NCBI RefSeq assembly: GCF_016900775.1
Contig: NZ_JACJKN010000009.1
Location: forward strand, 1-64,000
DNA from: Olsenella uli
GTDB taxonomy: Bacteria > Actinomycetota > Coriobacteriia > Coriobacteriales > Atopobiaceae
Reading direction: 5' to 3'
Length of the DNA: 64,000 nt
Below, piece by piece: positions 25,196-38,096 of this stretch; position 1 is the first letter of the stretch; each line of letters starts with the position of its first letter. The notes under the pieces were generated by a model, which did not search any database, was not told the origin of the DNA, and saw only the letters and a list, made by a program, of their open reading frames with translations. The translations under genes were made by a program, and so were the position numbers.

Positions 25196-25468
25196 CTAGC
25201 CGCGGTTACGGCCGCCGCGGCTGGAGACCACGGGGACGGTGTAGGGGAGAAGCGCCATCTCGCGGGCGCGCTTGATCGCCAGCGCGATGTCGTGCTGATG
25301 CTGCGTGCAGGCGCCAGTGACGCGACGCGGCTTGATCTTGCCACGATCGGTCATGTACTTGCGGAGAAGCTGCACATCCTTGTAGTCGATGTACTCGGTC
25401 TCCTCCTTGCAGAACTGGCAGTACTTGCGACGCGGCTGGCGCTGAAAATCCTGCTTCTGCTGAGCCAT
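25196..25468 (-). CDS. rpsR: Ribosomal protein bS18, zinc-finger form
   Basis: A small 30S protein that pairs with S6. The 90 residues contain [20 protein letters not shown] and the core [20 protein letters not shown], diagnostic for S18. CxxC plus a downstream Cys marks the zinc-binding (C+) form; Actinomycetota often also carry a zinc-free paralogue used under zinc starvation, which is not seen here. It is third in the operon, after ssb. Confidence 0.95.
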   Translation of the reverse strand: MAQQKQDFQRQPRRKYCQFCKEETEYIDYKDVQLLRKYMTDRGKIKPRRVTGACTQHQHDIALAIKRAREMALLPYTVPVVSSRGGRNRG

Positions 25469-25510
25469 GTCTAGTTGCCTTTCTGTTGGCGGCCGAGCGG
25501 CCGCCGGTGA

Positions 25511-26044
25511 TTAGAACGGGATGTCCTCGTCGTAGACGTCGGTCTCCGGCGGGGTCTGGACGGGCGCCTGCTGCATCTGCGGCTGCGGCGCGTAGCCACC
25601 CTGCGGGGCGGACGGCACCGGCGCGGAGGCGACGGGCGCGGCGTACGCGGGCGCGGGGGCCTGCTGGAAGGCGGGCGCACCGGCATTCTGCTGGTACCCT
25701 CCGCCCTGCTGGTTTCTCGAGCTCAGAAACTCGACCTCGTCGACGACGACCTCGAGCTTGCTGCGACGCTGACCGTCCTTGGTCTCCCAGGAGCTGTAAC
25801 GAAGCTTGCCCTCGACGGCAACCTTCGTGCCCTTGGAGAGGAAGCGGGAGAGCGGTTCGGCGCGGGCGCCAAACACCACGCAGTCGACGAAGTTGGGGTA
25901 GTCCTCCCACTCGCCCGTCTGCTGGTTGCGGCGACGGTCGTTCACGGCAACGCCGAAGGAAAGAATCTGCGAGCCGCTGGCCGTGGCCCTGAGCTCGGGG
26001 TCCCTCGTGAGGTTACCCGAGATGTTAACCCTGTTGATGCTCAT
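25511..26044 (-). CDS. ssb: Single-stranded DNA-binding protein
   Basis: Coats single-stranded DNA and recruits partner proteins through its C-terminal tip. The OB fold spans about 1-105 (INRVNISGNLTRDPELRATASG, WEDYPNFVDCVVFG, VEGKLRYSSWETKDGQRRSKLEVVVDEVEFL). A Gln/Pro/Ala-rich linker follows, and the tip reads DVYDEDIPF. Start MSINRVNIS at 26044 has GGAGG upstream; an earlier in-frame ATG at 26062 is not needed. It lies between rpsF and rpsR, the usual arrangement. Confidence 0.96.
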   Translation of the reverse strand: MSINRVNISGNLTRDPELRATASGSQILSFGVAVNDRRRNQQTGEWEDYPNFVDCVVFGARAEPLSRFLSKGTKVAVEGKLRYSSWETKDGQRRSKLEVVVDEVEFLSSRNQQGGGYQQNAGAPAFQQAPAPAYAAPVASAPVPSAPQGGYAPQPQMQQAPVQTPPETDVYDEDIPF

Positions 26045-26091
26045 GGTCTCACTTCCTCCCACCCGCGGGCCTTATGCCCGCGCTTCCTTGC

Positions 26092-26382
26092 CTAGTCCTT
26101 GTCGACGCGGCGCACGACCATGTGGCGCTTGACGGCGTCGTTGATGCGCAGAACTCGGTCGAGCTCGGCGATGTGCTCGGGATCAGCGTGGAAGTTGATG
26201 AGGGTGTAGTCACCCTCAGTGAGATCGTCGACCTCAAAGGCGAGCTTGCGCTTGCCCCAGTCCTCGACGCTGTCGACCTTGCCAGTCTCGCCGAGAGCAA
26301 CCTCGATGCGCTTCATGACGCCGGCGCGGGTCTCCTCGTTGCACGTGGGGTCGACAAAGTAGAGCAGTTCATAAGCCTTCAT
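26092..26382 (-). CDS. rpsF: Ribosomal protein bS6
   Basis: A 96-residue 30S protein, partner of S18. Diagnostic pieces are MKAYELLYFVDPTCNEE at the N-terminus, VEDWGKRKLAFEVDDLTEGDYTLINF in the middle and LRINDAVKRHMVVR near the end. GGAGG stands before ATG 26382. First gene of the rpsF-ssb-rpsR-DUF2232-rplI operon. Confidence 0.96.
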   Translation of the reverse strand: MKAYELLYFVDPTCNEETRAGVMKRIEVALGETGKVDSVEDWGKRKLAFEVDDLTEGDYTLINFHADPEHIAELDRVLRINDAVKRHMVVRRVDKD

Positions 26383-26658
26383 TCGATTCACCTCCTCTGG
26401 GCTAGTGGCCCCGGGACATGAAGGCTCGCCCGGGGCAGGAAAGGTTCGGCGAAGCATCATACCACAGAAGGCTCTTCTCGCTGTATCCCCTCCACAACAT
26501 CCCTGCATATAGCCTACATGCTGGCGGTTACCAGAGGCTGCCACCAGGCACACGCGTCTCTGACGGGCAGGGGAGGTTCGCCGCGCTCCGGGCGGGCGGG
26601 ACTCTTGATGCGCGGCCCTCCGAGGGTCTCGGCGCGCACAGCATCTCCAAACATGAGG

Positions 26659-26712
26659 GCGGGGGCGGGAGTGGAATCGCAGGACATTGCGATTCCGCGC
26701 CCGCCCCCGCCA
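26659..26712. terminator. Strong bidirectional hairpin
   Basis: GGCGGGGGCGGG (26659-26670) pairs with CCCGCCCCCGCC (26701-26712), with an inner stem GGAATCGCA/TGCGATTCC (26674-26682 and 26689-26697). It is downstream of the DUF4013 gene and ahead of the rpsF promoter. There is no T-run, so it may be a repeat-derived insulator. Confidence 0.55.
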
Positions 26713-26729
26713 TGAGGACGTGCCTGGAC

Positions 26730-27845
26730 CTACTCGTTTGAGCGCGGCTCCTCGGGGCCGTCTTCCGGCGCCGGGACCGGCTCGATGGAGGAGGGGTCGC
26801 CGGCGTCAAATGGAGTTGCCTCCTCCGACGGAGGGGCCGGGACCATCTCCGCGGACGCGGCAGGGGTCACGGGACTGGGCGCGGCCTGGGGCTCGGGCGC
26901 AGGTCGCGGCGCCGCCTGGGGCTCGGGAGACACGGGGCGCGCGGCCCCGTCGGGCTGCTGCGGCACGCCATACTGCCAGCTTCCCGCCTGCTGCGCCGCA
27001 TCTCTCGGGTCGCTGACAAACGGCGGCAGCGGGTCCTCGTCCCTGCCCCATGCGGTGACGTTGAACTGCCGCATCCACAGCGCGACGGCGTTCATGCACA
27101 CGAGCGAGATGATTGAGCCGAGAAAGCCGCACACGAGAATGAGCACGATGAGCGTCGGACCGATGGCGGAAAGCACGGAAAACGCCGCCTGCATCGCGAT
27201 ACGCGCCTGCATGCCGCTGGAGAGCACCGAGGAATACTCAAGGTACTCGACCATGGTGACGAGGCTGGGAATGATGCTGAACAGGACCGGGAGCAGGGCG
27301 ATCGTCATGACCGCGCCGATGATTATGCCGCCGATGATCTGGATTCCCGCGATCCTGGCGAGGCCGGCGGGGTCATGGGAGATCATCTTCCAGATGGTCG
27401 GGACGCGCAGGCCGGGCACGATCTTCTGGTAGACCGTCGCACGCATCGCCGCGACGCTGGCGATAAGGGCAAAGCAGACGGTCACGAGCGTCCAGACAAA
27501 ATCGAGGAGGTCACCGATCACCGGGACGCTCAGCAGGATGCCCGAGACGATGGTAAAGCCCACATACCAGACGAGGCACACCACGAAGACGCGCCACCCG
27601 CTTGCGATGCACTCGCCCACGCGCACGCCCTTCTGCTTGGGTGCCGAATTGACGCCCCACGCCGTGAGGCGCGCCCACTCGTAGACGTAGCCCATCACGC
27701 CGAGTGCGCCGACAAAGGGCACGAGCAGGGAGACCGTCATGAGAAGAACCGGCTTGATCCAGCCGCGGTCCCTCGTGAGAAGCGCCCACGAGCGCGCGAA
27801 GTAGCGGTCGCGCCTAAATCCCTCGAGCTCAGACTCGCCAACCAT
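26730..27845 (-). CDS. DUF4013-like multi-pass membrane protein with Pro-rich tail
   Basis: A 371-residue protein. Residues 1-260 carry about six hydrophobic segments arranged as in DUF4013/YIP1-like proteins: a start ELEGFRRDRYFARSWALLTRDRGW before helix 1, then GYVYEWAR and PTIWKMISHDPAGLARI. After residue 265 comes a cytoplasmic low-complexity tail rich in Pro, Ala and Glu (SPEPQAAPRPAPEPQ). GAAAGGGG precedes the ATG. The function is unknown. Single-gene unit ended by the hairpin at 26659. Confidence 0.65.
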   Translation of the reverse strand: MVGESELEGFRRDRYFARSWALLTRDRGWIKPVLLMTVSLLVPFVGALGVMGYVYEWARLTAWGVNSAPKQKGVRVGECIASGWRVFVVCLVWYVGFTIVSGILLSVPVIGDLLDFVWTLVTVCFALIASVAAMRATVYQKIVPGLRVPTIWKMISHDPAGLARIAGIQIIGGIIIGAVMTIALLPVLFSIIPSLVTMVEYLEYSSVLSSGMQARIAMQAAFSVLSAIGPTLIVLILVCGFLGSIISLVCMNAVALWMRQFNVTAWGRDEDPLPPFVSDPRDAAQQAGSWQYGVPQQPDGAARPVSPEPQAAPRPAPEPQAAPSPVTPAASAEMVPAPPSEEATPFDAGDPSSIEPVPAPEDGPEEPRSNE

Positions 27846-27983
27846 AGATTCCCCTTTCAGCGGAGGGTGGATTCACACACGTACCCTGTAGCGTACCCTA
27901 AACGTGCGCGAGACTGACGTTCTTCTCGCCGCGCATGCCGAGATATGAAAAAAGCCGGTCAGATAGACCGGCTCTCTCGTCAA

Positions 27984-28073
27984 TGGCGGAGGAGGAGGGA
28001 TTCGAACCCTCGTACCCCCGAAGGGGTAAACGGTTTTCGAGACCGCCGCATTCAACCACTCTGCCACCCCTCC
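27984..28073 (-). tRNA. tRNA-Ser (anticodon CGA)
   Basis: A 90 nt class II tRNA. The acceptor stem GGAGGGG pairs with CTCCTCC, the anticodon loop is CTCGAAA, there is a long variable arm (TTACCCCTTCGGGGGTA) and the T-loop is GGTTCGAATCC. CCA is encoded. Confidence 0.95.
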
Positions 28074-28082
28074 GAAGGGTGA

Positions 28083-28104
28083 CGTGGCGCCCGAAGGCGC
28101 CACG
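28083..28104. terminator. Hairpin between the two tRNA-Ser genes
   Basis: CGTGGCGCC pairs with GGCGCCACG across a CGAA loop. There is no strong T-run. Confidence 0.4.
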
Positions 28105-28112
28105 GTAAGTTC

Positions 28113-28203
28113 TGGCGGAGAGTCAGGGATTTGAACCCTGGAGACGCTTTAGGCGCCTACACGATTTCCAATCGTGCTCCTTCGGCCACTCGGACAACTC
28201 TCC
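28113..28203 (-). tRNA. tRNA-Ser (anticodon GGA)
   Basis: A 91 nt class II tRNA. The acceptor stem GGAGAGT pairs with ACTCTCC, the anticodon loop is TTGGAAA, there is a long variable arm (TAGGCGCCTAAAGCGTC) and CCA is encoded. Confidence 0.95.
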
Positions 28204-28261
28204 ATGAGAAGGTGCAGCGGTCAATATAGCATAAGTGCCGCGGTTTTGAAAACACTTTTCT

Positions 28262-28290
28262 TGATGAAAAGGGACTGTCCCTTTTCATCA
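28262..28290. repeat. 29 nt perfect palindrome upstream of the TRIC-like gene
   Basis: Arms TGATGAAAAGGGAC and GTCCCTTTTCATCA surround a single T. It lies between tRNA-Ser and the plus-strand membrane-protein gene. It may be an operator, a terminator end or a small repeat element. Confidence 0.55.
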
Positions 28291-28343
28291 CGGTGCGCAA
28301 CAATGTACGAGCGCCGCCCGCACCTGACCGCGAGGAGACACCC

Positions 28344-29129
28344 GTGCCAGAGATCTTCTCAACCTATAGCCCAGAAGTCGCCGCCGTCTCGCTGCCGACG
28401 TGGGTCGACCTCGCGTCCGTCGTCGTGGGATCTGCCGGTGGGGTCATGGTGGCCCGGGCGCGGCACCTGGACGCCGTCGGCTTTGTGGGCCTTGCGCTCC
28501 TGTGCGGCCTTGGCGGCGGCCTCATCCGCGACGTGATGATGCAGGTGGGCAGGATCTACATGCTCACCTCGCCCTTCGCCATCCCTGTGAGCGTTGCCAC
28601 GGGACTCGTGGCGTTCCTCTTTCCCCGGCCGCTCGACCGCGCCGCAAACCTCCTCGAGTGGCTCGACATCATGGCCGTGGCGCTCTTTGCCCTCGTCGGC
28701 ACCGACAAGGCCATCGTCCACGGCTTCTACCCGGCGTCATGCGTGCTCATGGGCATCATGACCGGCGTAGGGGGAGGCATGCTGCGCGACGTCTTCCTCG
28801 GCGAGGTGCCCCGAATCTTCCAGAAGTCAAACCTGTACGCCGTGTGCGCGCTGGCGGGCGGCGTGGTGTATTACCTTGCCGTCGTGTGCTGCTCGGTCAA
28901 CAAGCTGTGGGGGTCCCTGCTCTGCATCGCCGTCACCATAGGGCTCAGGCGCTGGTCGCTGCACTTCAACGTGCAGACCCCCGCAGACGTCGACCTAGGC
29001 CCGCAGGTGGCCGCGCCGGTGCGGCGCGTGAGCCGCTACGTACGCGTCACCCGCTGGCGCACGAGCAAGTACGAGAAGGACCGGCCGGTCCGCAACGTGA
29101 CCTCGCCGAAGGGCGGGCGCAAATCCTGA
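28344..29129 (+). CDS. TRIC-family (UPF0126) membrane protein
   Basis: A 261-residue protein with two related halves, each holding three transmembrane helices and a glycine-rich motif: LCGLGGGLIRDVMM and MTGVGGGMLRDVFLGEVP. This is the fold of prokaryotic TRIC cation channels (PF03458); the bacterial substrate or ion in this species is unknown. The last ~55 residues are a basic tail (RRVSRYVRVTRWRTSKYEKD) that usual members lack. The start is GTG 28344 with GAGGAG nine bases upstream. It ends just before a family A palindrome that separates it from convergent typA. Confidence 0.85.
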   Translation: MPEIFSTYSPEVAAVSLPTWVDLASVVVGSAGGVMVARARHLDAVGFVGLALLCGLGGGLIRDVMMQVGRIYMLTSPFAIPVSVATGLVAFLFPRPLDRAANLLEWLDIMAVALFALVGTDKAIVHGFYPASCVLMGIMTGVGGGMLRDVFLGEVPRIFQKSNLYAVCALAGGVVYYLAVVCCSVNKLWGSLLCIAVTIGLRRWSLHFNVQTPADVDLGPQVAAPVRRVSRYVRVTRWRTSKYEKDRPVRNVTSPKGGRKS

Positions 29130-29143
29130 CGAGGGTGCCGTGC

Positions 29144-29218
29144 GAGCCTGACAAAGGTGCCGGGGCAGACTGTCATGAATCTTTCACGACAGTCTGCCCC
29201 GGCACCTTTGTCAGGCTC
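29144..29218. repeat. Family A palindrome, copy 1
   Basis: Perfectly complementary 31 nt arms, 29144-29174 and 29188-29218, around a 13 nt loop. The left arm starts GAGCCTGACAAAGGTGCCGG. It is placed between convergent genes and could terminate both. Confidence 0.85.
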
Positions 29219-29267
29219 ACCCCCGGCGCTGCCGCCGGCAGGCCCAGGTTCTTCTCGGCAGCTGTGC

Positions 29268-31106
<1,839 letters not shown>

Positions 31107-31182
31107 ATGTCCCCTCACCTAAGGCGCATGTGTAATCCCGACCGCATCGGCCGACGGTTGCTATTTATCGACATACGGTACT

Positions 31183-31605
31183 TTACAGCAGCGGGGGCAG
31201 CTCTCCTGCCGGCGCGGGGTCGGTCCACGTGAAACCATCACCTGCGCCCTTGCCGTCGACGAGCGAGAAGGCCGAGTAGCTGCGATAGCCACGCTCGCCA
31301 AACTCGAGGAGGAGCGCGTCGGAGAAAGATCCGTCATCACCCTCTATCGCGCCCTCATAGCAGATGGCGTAGCGCACGGCGTCCTTGAGCTCAGCCACCT
31401 TGGCGCGGGCGCCCTCGAGGCACGCCTCGGGGCCGTCGTCAACGAACTCGAAGCTCATCACCTCGCCCGTGGACCCCTGCACCGCGAGAAGGACCTCGAA
31501 CGCCTCGCCGGCGGCAAGAAGATCGAGCGCGTCTCCCATCAGCGTACTTGCCAGCTCGTCGGTCTGGGGCGACACGCCCTCACGAAGCCCGCTCGTCTCT
31601 GCCAT
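31183..31605 (-). CDS. Conserved-looking small acidic protein, function unknown
   Basis: A 140-residue cytoplasmic protein, strongly acidic, with no membrane segment. It begins SGLREGVSPQTDELASTLMGDALDLLAAGEAFEVLLAVQ. The middle VMSFEFVDDGPEACLEGARAKVAEL and RYAICYEGAIEGDDG suggests a compact alpha/beta fold. I do not recognise a family. A GAGGGACC stretch lies directly before the ATG. It is located upstream of typA on the same strand. Sequence around 31222-31235 (GGTCCACGTGAAAC) resembles a parS site. Confidence 0.6.
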   Translation of the reverse strand: MAETSGLREGVSPQTDELASTLMGDALDLLAAGEAFEVLLAVQGSTGEVMSFEFVDDGPEACLEGARAKVAELKDAVRYAICYEGAIEGDDGSFSDALLLEFGERGYRSYSAFSLVDGKGAGDGFTWTDPAPAGELPPLL

Positions 31606-31640
31606 GGTCCCTCCTCACGCCGATTTCTGCTGCGATGATA

Positions 31641-31707
31641 CCTGACAAAGGTGACGGGGGCGTTTGTCATGTTTTTCATGACAAACGCCCCCGTCACCTT
31701 TGTCAGG
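31641..31707. repeat. Family A palindrome, copy 2
   Basis: Perfect 31 nt arms, 31641-31671 and 31677-31707, around a TTTTT loop. The left arm starts CCTGACAAAGGTGACGGGGG. It lies directly upstream of the acidic-protein gene, next to a family C element. Confidence 0.85.
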
Positions 31708-31709
31708 CG

Positions 31710-31954
31710 TGTGCAGATGCGGCCTTGGTGCGAAGACTTGGGCGCGCTGTGCGCAATCAGCCCCTTGGTGCGAAGAGCTTTTGGTCGACCATTCCCCATC
31801 TTGCCTTGTTCGATTTGGTCAAGGAATGCATAACCGCTGGTACAGAGGTTGTCGGAAGAACGGAATAGGGGAGCTCCCCTCAAAAACCCTTCGCACCAAG
31901 GGGCTGATTGCGCAGAACCGCCGTATAGCTTCGCACCAAGGAGGATTCTGCGCA
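31710..31954. repeat. Family C element, copy 2
   Basis: Units of 26 nt at 31710-31735 and 31750-31775 (TGCGCAATCAGCCCCTTGGT...) face right, and units at 31889-31914 (CTTCGCACCAAGGGGCTGAT...) and 31929-31954 face left, with a spacer of about 113 bp. The two inner units are perfect reverse complements. The element lies three bases from a family A palindrome and 64 bases from tRNA-Ala. Confidence 0.75.
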
Positions 31955-32017
31955 AAAACGGACCTTGGCCCTCGGGCAAAGACAAAGGCCGGACCCGAAG
32001 GCCCGGCCCTGACATTG

Positions 32018-32093
32018 TGGTGGAGACGATGGGGTTCGAACCCACGGCCTCAGGCTTGCAAAGCCCGCGCTCTCCCAGCTGAGCTACGTCCCC
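32018..32093 (-). tRNA. tRNA-Ala (anticodon TGC)
   Basis: A 76 nt tRNA with acceptor GGGGACG, D-arm GCTCAGCTGGGAGAGC, anticodon loop TTTGCAA, T-loop GGTTCGAACCC and encoded CCA. Confidence 0.95.
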
Positions 32094-32125
32094 GCTCTGC
32101 CCGACGTATCGCCGGAAATGAATAA

Positions 32126-32160
32126 TCACCCCAGCGGCGACTCGGCTAACGCTGGGGTGA
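32126..32160 (-). terminator. Hairpin between tRNA-Ile and tRNA-Ala
   Basis: TCACCCCAGCG (32126-32136) pairs perfectly with CGCTGGGGTGA (32150-32160). On the minus strand it is followed by TTATTCATTTCC. Confidence 0.6.
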
Positions 32161-32174
32161 CTATTGTCAAAAAA

Positions 32175-32251
32175 TGGTGGGCCTGACAAGGTTCGAACTT
32201 GTGACCTCCCGGTTATCAGCCGGACGCTCTGACCAACTGAGCTACAGGCCC
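32175..32251 (-). tRNA. tRNA-Ile (anticodon GAT)
   Basis: A 77 nt tRNA with acceptor GGGCCTG/CAGGCCC, anticodon loop CTGATAA, T-loop GTTCGAAC and encoded CCA. With tRNA-Ala(TGC) this is the pair often found inside rRNA operons, but no rRNA is here. Confidence 0.95.
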
Positions 32252-32384
32252 AACGCAAGGAGATATACTACACGGGCAATCGGCTCCGGTCAACGACTTT
32301 TTTGACTTTTTCTTTCCAATCTCTTGCAAGCAGCTGACGACCCGCACAATTGGGTAGGATATGCGGTCGAGAGAAAGGAAGAAC

Positions 32385-32921
32385 GTGCCGCTGCAGAGGA
32401 TGGACATAGAGAGCGTCGTCGTGGGCACGGGCCCGCTGGCCTCGCTCATCGTTCTCAAGGCCCAGGAGCCCGGCGCCGGGAGCGCCGCGCCCGAGCTGCC
32501 CATTCAGATCGGCTCCTTCGAGGCGAGCGCCATCAGCATGGGCGTCGCGCCGCGCGAGGGGGGCCGTCCCATGACGCATGACCTCCTCAAGTCGACCATA
32601 TCCGCGCTCGGGGCGTCCTGCGTCTCCGTTCGCATCAACGACGTCAAGGGGACGACGTTCTTCGCGCAGGTCGAGCTCATGCGCGAGGACGGTCGGCAGG
32701 TCCTCGTTGACGCGCGGCCCTCTGACGCCATCGCGCTCGCCGTGCGCGAGGAGGTGCCCGTCTTCGCCGAGCGGTCCGTTCTCGAGACGGCGTCCCTGCC
32801 CGACTTCCGCGGGGTCGAGCGCGACGAGCGGGAGCGGGAGCTCGCCCAGTTCCACGACTTCGTCGAGTCGCTCTCCCCGGAGGACTTCACCGTCACCCAG
32901 GAGGAGAAGGACGGCGAGTAG
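32385..32921 (+). CDS. Bifunctional nuclease-domain protein (DUF151/BFN)
   Basis: A 178-residue protein whose first ~135 residues form the BFN domain: LPIQIGSFEASAIS, RPMTHDLLKSTISALGA, FFAQVELMREDG, VDARPSDAIALAVREEVPVF. The family is linked to DNase/RNase activity in plants and to DNA metabolism near other bacterial genes; bacterial function is poorly defined. The C-terminal 40 residues are acidic. GTG 32385 with AGGAAG six bases ahead is the better start; an in-frame ATG at 32361 lacks spacing. Convergent with gyrA. Confidence 0.88.
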   Translation: MPLQRMDIESVVVGTGPLASLIVLKAQEPGAGSAAPELPIQIGSFEASAISMGVAPREGGRPMTHDLLKSTISALGASCVSVRINDVKGTTFFAQVELMREDGRQVLVDARPSDAIALAVREEVPVFAERSVLETASLPDFRGVERDERERELAQFHDFVESLSPEDFTVTQEEKDGE

Positions 32922-32927
32922 CCGTAC

Positions 32928-32988
32928 GCGAAACGGGCAGGCGCCCCTGCACGCTGAAAACGTGTGCGGGGGCGCCTGCCCGTTTCGC
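32928..32988. terminator. Long hairpin between the BFN gene and gyrA
   Basis: GCGAAACGGGCAGGCGCCCC (32928-32947) pairs with its exact complement at 32969-32988. It serves convergent genes and is probably a bidirectional terminator. Confidence 0.7.
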
Positions 32989-33037
32989 ACGGCCTCCGCA
33001 CACCGGCCGCCCGTGGGCGGCCGGCGGCTTCTTCTCG

Positions 33038-35828
<2,791 letters not shown>

Positions 35829-35833
<5 letters not shown>

Positions 35834-35930
35834 GACAAAGGTGACAGGGTCGTTTGTCACGTTTGTCATGCTGCTGGTAACGGTCTCCTCTGACAAACGT
35901 GACAAACGACCCTGTCACCTTTGTCATGTC
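35829..35930. repeat. Family A palindrome, copy 3 (between gyrB and gyrA)
   Basis: Perfect 40 nt arms, 35829-35868 and 35891-35930, with a 22 nt loop containing GAGGAG on the minus strand. The left arm starts GACATGACAAAGGTGACAGG. The inner end adds a second GTTTGTCA word. It lies in the gyrB-gyrA message and covers the gyrA start. Confidence 0.88.
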
Positions 35931-35936
35931 GGGCGT

Positions 35937-37970
35937 CTACGCGTCGAGGAACCTCGCGTCGTGCGCGTGGCGCTCGATGTAGTCGCGGCGGTACTCGACC
36001 TGGCTGCCCATGAGCTCGCGCACGGCGCGCTCGGCGGCCGAGGCGTCCTCGATGGTCACGCGCTGCAGGATGCGGGTGCGCGGGTCCATCGTGGTGGAGG
36101 CCAGCTGCTTGGGGTCCATCTCGCCGAGGCCCTTGTAGCGCTGGACGGTGTAGGCCTTCTTGCGCTTCTTGCCCTTACCGTTGACGGACTCGTCCTCTTC
36201 CTCCTCGTCGTAGGAGAAGCCCAGCTCGCGGATCGTGCGCTTGAGGATCTCCTCCTCCGGCTCGCGGCCGTTGGGGTAGACGTAGTGAATCTTCTTGCGC
36301 ACCTTGATGCCAAAGATCGGCGGGCACGCCACGTACACGTAGCCGGCGTCGATGAGCGGCCGCATGTACTTGTAGAAGAAGGTGAGCAGCAGGATGCGGA
36401 TGTGCGCGCCGTCGACGTCGGCGTCGGTCATGATGATGATCTTGTGGTAGCGGGCCTTGGAGATGTCGAAGTCGCCCCCCTCGCCGCCGGCGCCGGTCAC
36501 GCCCGTGCCGATGGCGGTAATGAGGGACTGGATGGTGTCGGAGGAGAAGGCGCGGTGGTCGCCCACGCGCTCGACGTTCAAGATCTTGCCGCGCAGGGGC
36601 AGGATCGCCTGGATGTCCCGGCGACGGCCGTCCTTGGCCGAGCCGCCTGCCGAGTCGCCCTCCACGATGAAGAGCTCGGTGACCTCGGCGTCGCGCACGG
36701 AGCAGTCCGCGAGCTTGCCAGGCAGGTGGGCGGTCTCGAGCAGGGACTTGCGGCGCGTGGCCTCGCGGGCTTTGCGCGCGGCGGTGCGGGCCTTGGACGC
36801 CTGCATCGCCTTGTTCACGATGGTGCGGCCCTGCTTGGGGTGCTCCTCGAGGTACTCGGCCAGGCCGTCGGCCACGACCTTCATCACGAGCGGGCGCATG
36901 AAGGAGCTGCCGAGCTTGGCCTTGGTCTGGCCCTCGAACTGTGGGTCGCCGAGCTTGACGGAGATGACCGCGGCCAGGCCCTCGCGGATGTCGTCGCCGG
37001 TGAGGTTGGCGTCCTTCTCCTTGAGGATGTTCTGCTTGCGCGCGTAGTCGTTGATGACGCGCGTGAGCGCCGTGCGGAAGCCCTCGAGGTGCATGCCGCC
37101 CTCGGGGGTGTAGATGTTGTTGGCGAAGCTCATGACGGTCTCGGAGTAGGAGGTGTTCCACTGGATGGCCACCTCGACCTCGCCCGCCTTGGCGGGGTCC
37201 GTGCCCTCGTCGGTCTTGCCCGCGAGGTAGATGGGCTTCTTGAGGCCGTCGGCGACCTCCTTGCCCTCGTTCAGGAACTTCACGAAGTCCACGATGCCGC
37301 CCGCGTAGCAGAACTCCTCCACGCGCGGGGTGAGCTCGCGCTCGTCCGTGAGCGTGATCTTGAGGTTGCGGTTGAGAAACGCCATCTCCTGCAGGCGGTC
37401 ATGCAGGGTGTCGAAGTCGTAGACCGTGGTCTCGAAGATCTCCTCGTCGGGCCAGAAGGTCGTGGTGGTGCCCGTGGCCTTGGAGGTGCCGACCTTCTCC
37501 ATCTTGCGGACGGTCTTGCCGCGCGCGAACTCCATCTCGTAGATGCCGCCGTCGCGCTTGACCTGCACCACCAGGCGCTTGGAGAGCGCGTTCACGACGG
37601 AGATGCCCACGCCGTGCAGGCCGCCGGACACCTTGTAGGCGTTGTTGTCGAACTTGCCGCCCGCGTGGAGGATCGTCATGACGACCTCGAGCGTGGGGAT
37701 CTTCTTCACGGGGTGCTTGCCCACGGGGATGCCGCGGCCGTTGTCCACGACGGTGATGGAGTTGTCCGCGTGGATGGTCACGGAGATCTTGGTGCAGAAC
37801 CCGGCGAGCGCCTCGTCGACGGAGTTGTCCACGACCTCGTAGACGAGGTGGTGGAGTCCGCTCGCGCTCGTGGAGCCGATGTACATGCCCGGGCGCTTGC
37901 GCACCGCCTCGAGGCCCTCGAGGATCTTGATCTCCCCGGCGCCGTATTCGTTCTCGTTCTTCTTCGCCAC
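35937..37970 (-). CDS. gyrB: DNA gyrase subunit B
   Basis: The ATPase subunit of gyrase. The GHKL domain has YEVVDNSVDEALAG and DNGRGIPVG, and the TOPRIM domain has LFIVEGDSAGGSAKDGRRR and IIIMTDADVDGAHI. The C-terminal signature RYKGLGEMDPKQL is present. A length of 677 residues is normal, with a short charged insert (DEEEEDESVNGKGKKRKK) before the tail. It is followed on the same strand by a palindrome and gyrA. Confidence 0.98.
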   Translation of the reverse strand: MAKKNENEYGAGEIKILEGLEAVRKRPGMYIGSTSASGLHHLVYEVVDNSVDEALAGFCTKISVTIHADNSITVVDNGRGIPVGKHPVKKIPTLEVVMTILHAGGKFDNNAYKVSGGLHGVGISVVNALSKRLVVQVKRDGGIYEMEFARGKTVRKMEKVGTSKATGTTTTFWPDEEIFETTVYDFDTLHDRLQEMAFLNRNLKITLTDERELTPRVEEFCYAGGIVDFVKFLNEGKEVADGLKKPIYLAGKTDEGTDPAKAGEVEVAIQWNTSYSETVMSFANNIYTPEGGMHLEGFRTALTRVINDYARKQNILKEKDANLTGDDIREGLAAVISVKLGDPQFEGQTKAKLGSSFMRPLVMKVVADGLAEYLEEHPKQGRTIVNKAMQASKARTAARKAREATRRKSLLETAHLPGKLADCSVRDAEVTELFIVEGDSAGGSAKDGRRRDIQAILPLRGKILNVERVGDHRAFSSDTIQSLITAIGTGVTGAGGEGGDFDISKARYHKIIIMTDADVDGAHIRILLLTFFYKYMRPLIDAGYVYVACPPIFGIKVRKKIHYVYPNGREPEEEILKRTIRELGFSYDEEEEDESVNGKGKKRKKAYTVQRYKGLGEMDPKQLASTTMDPRTRILQRVTIEDASAAERAVRELMGSQVEYRRDYIERHAHDARFLDA

Positions 37971-38096
37971 GCGACCGTCCTTCCCAGAAGCGTCACATTA
38001 GTTAAAACCCTGTGTGATATTAGGCCAGACGAATCTATGATACCGCTTCTGGACGCCCTGAGAGGCCCTGTGAGGCCACGTTCACGATTTTCGCTC

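Noticed and set aside
32175-32251. tRNA-Ile/tRNA-Ala as part of an rRNA operon
   Set aside because: No 16S or 23S sequence flanks them; the pair is free-standing.
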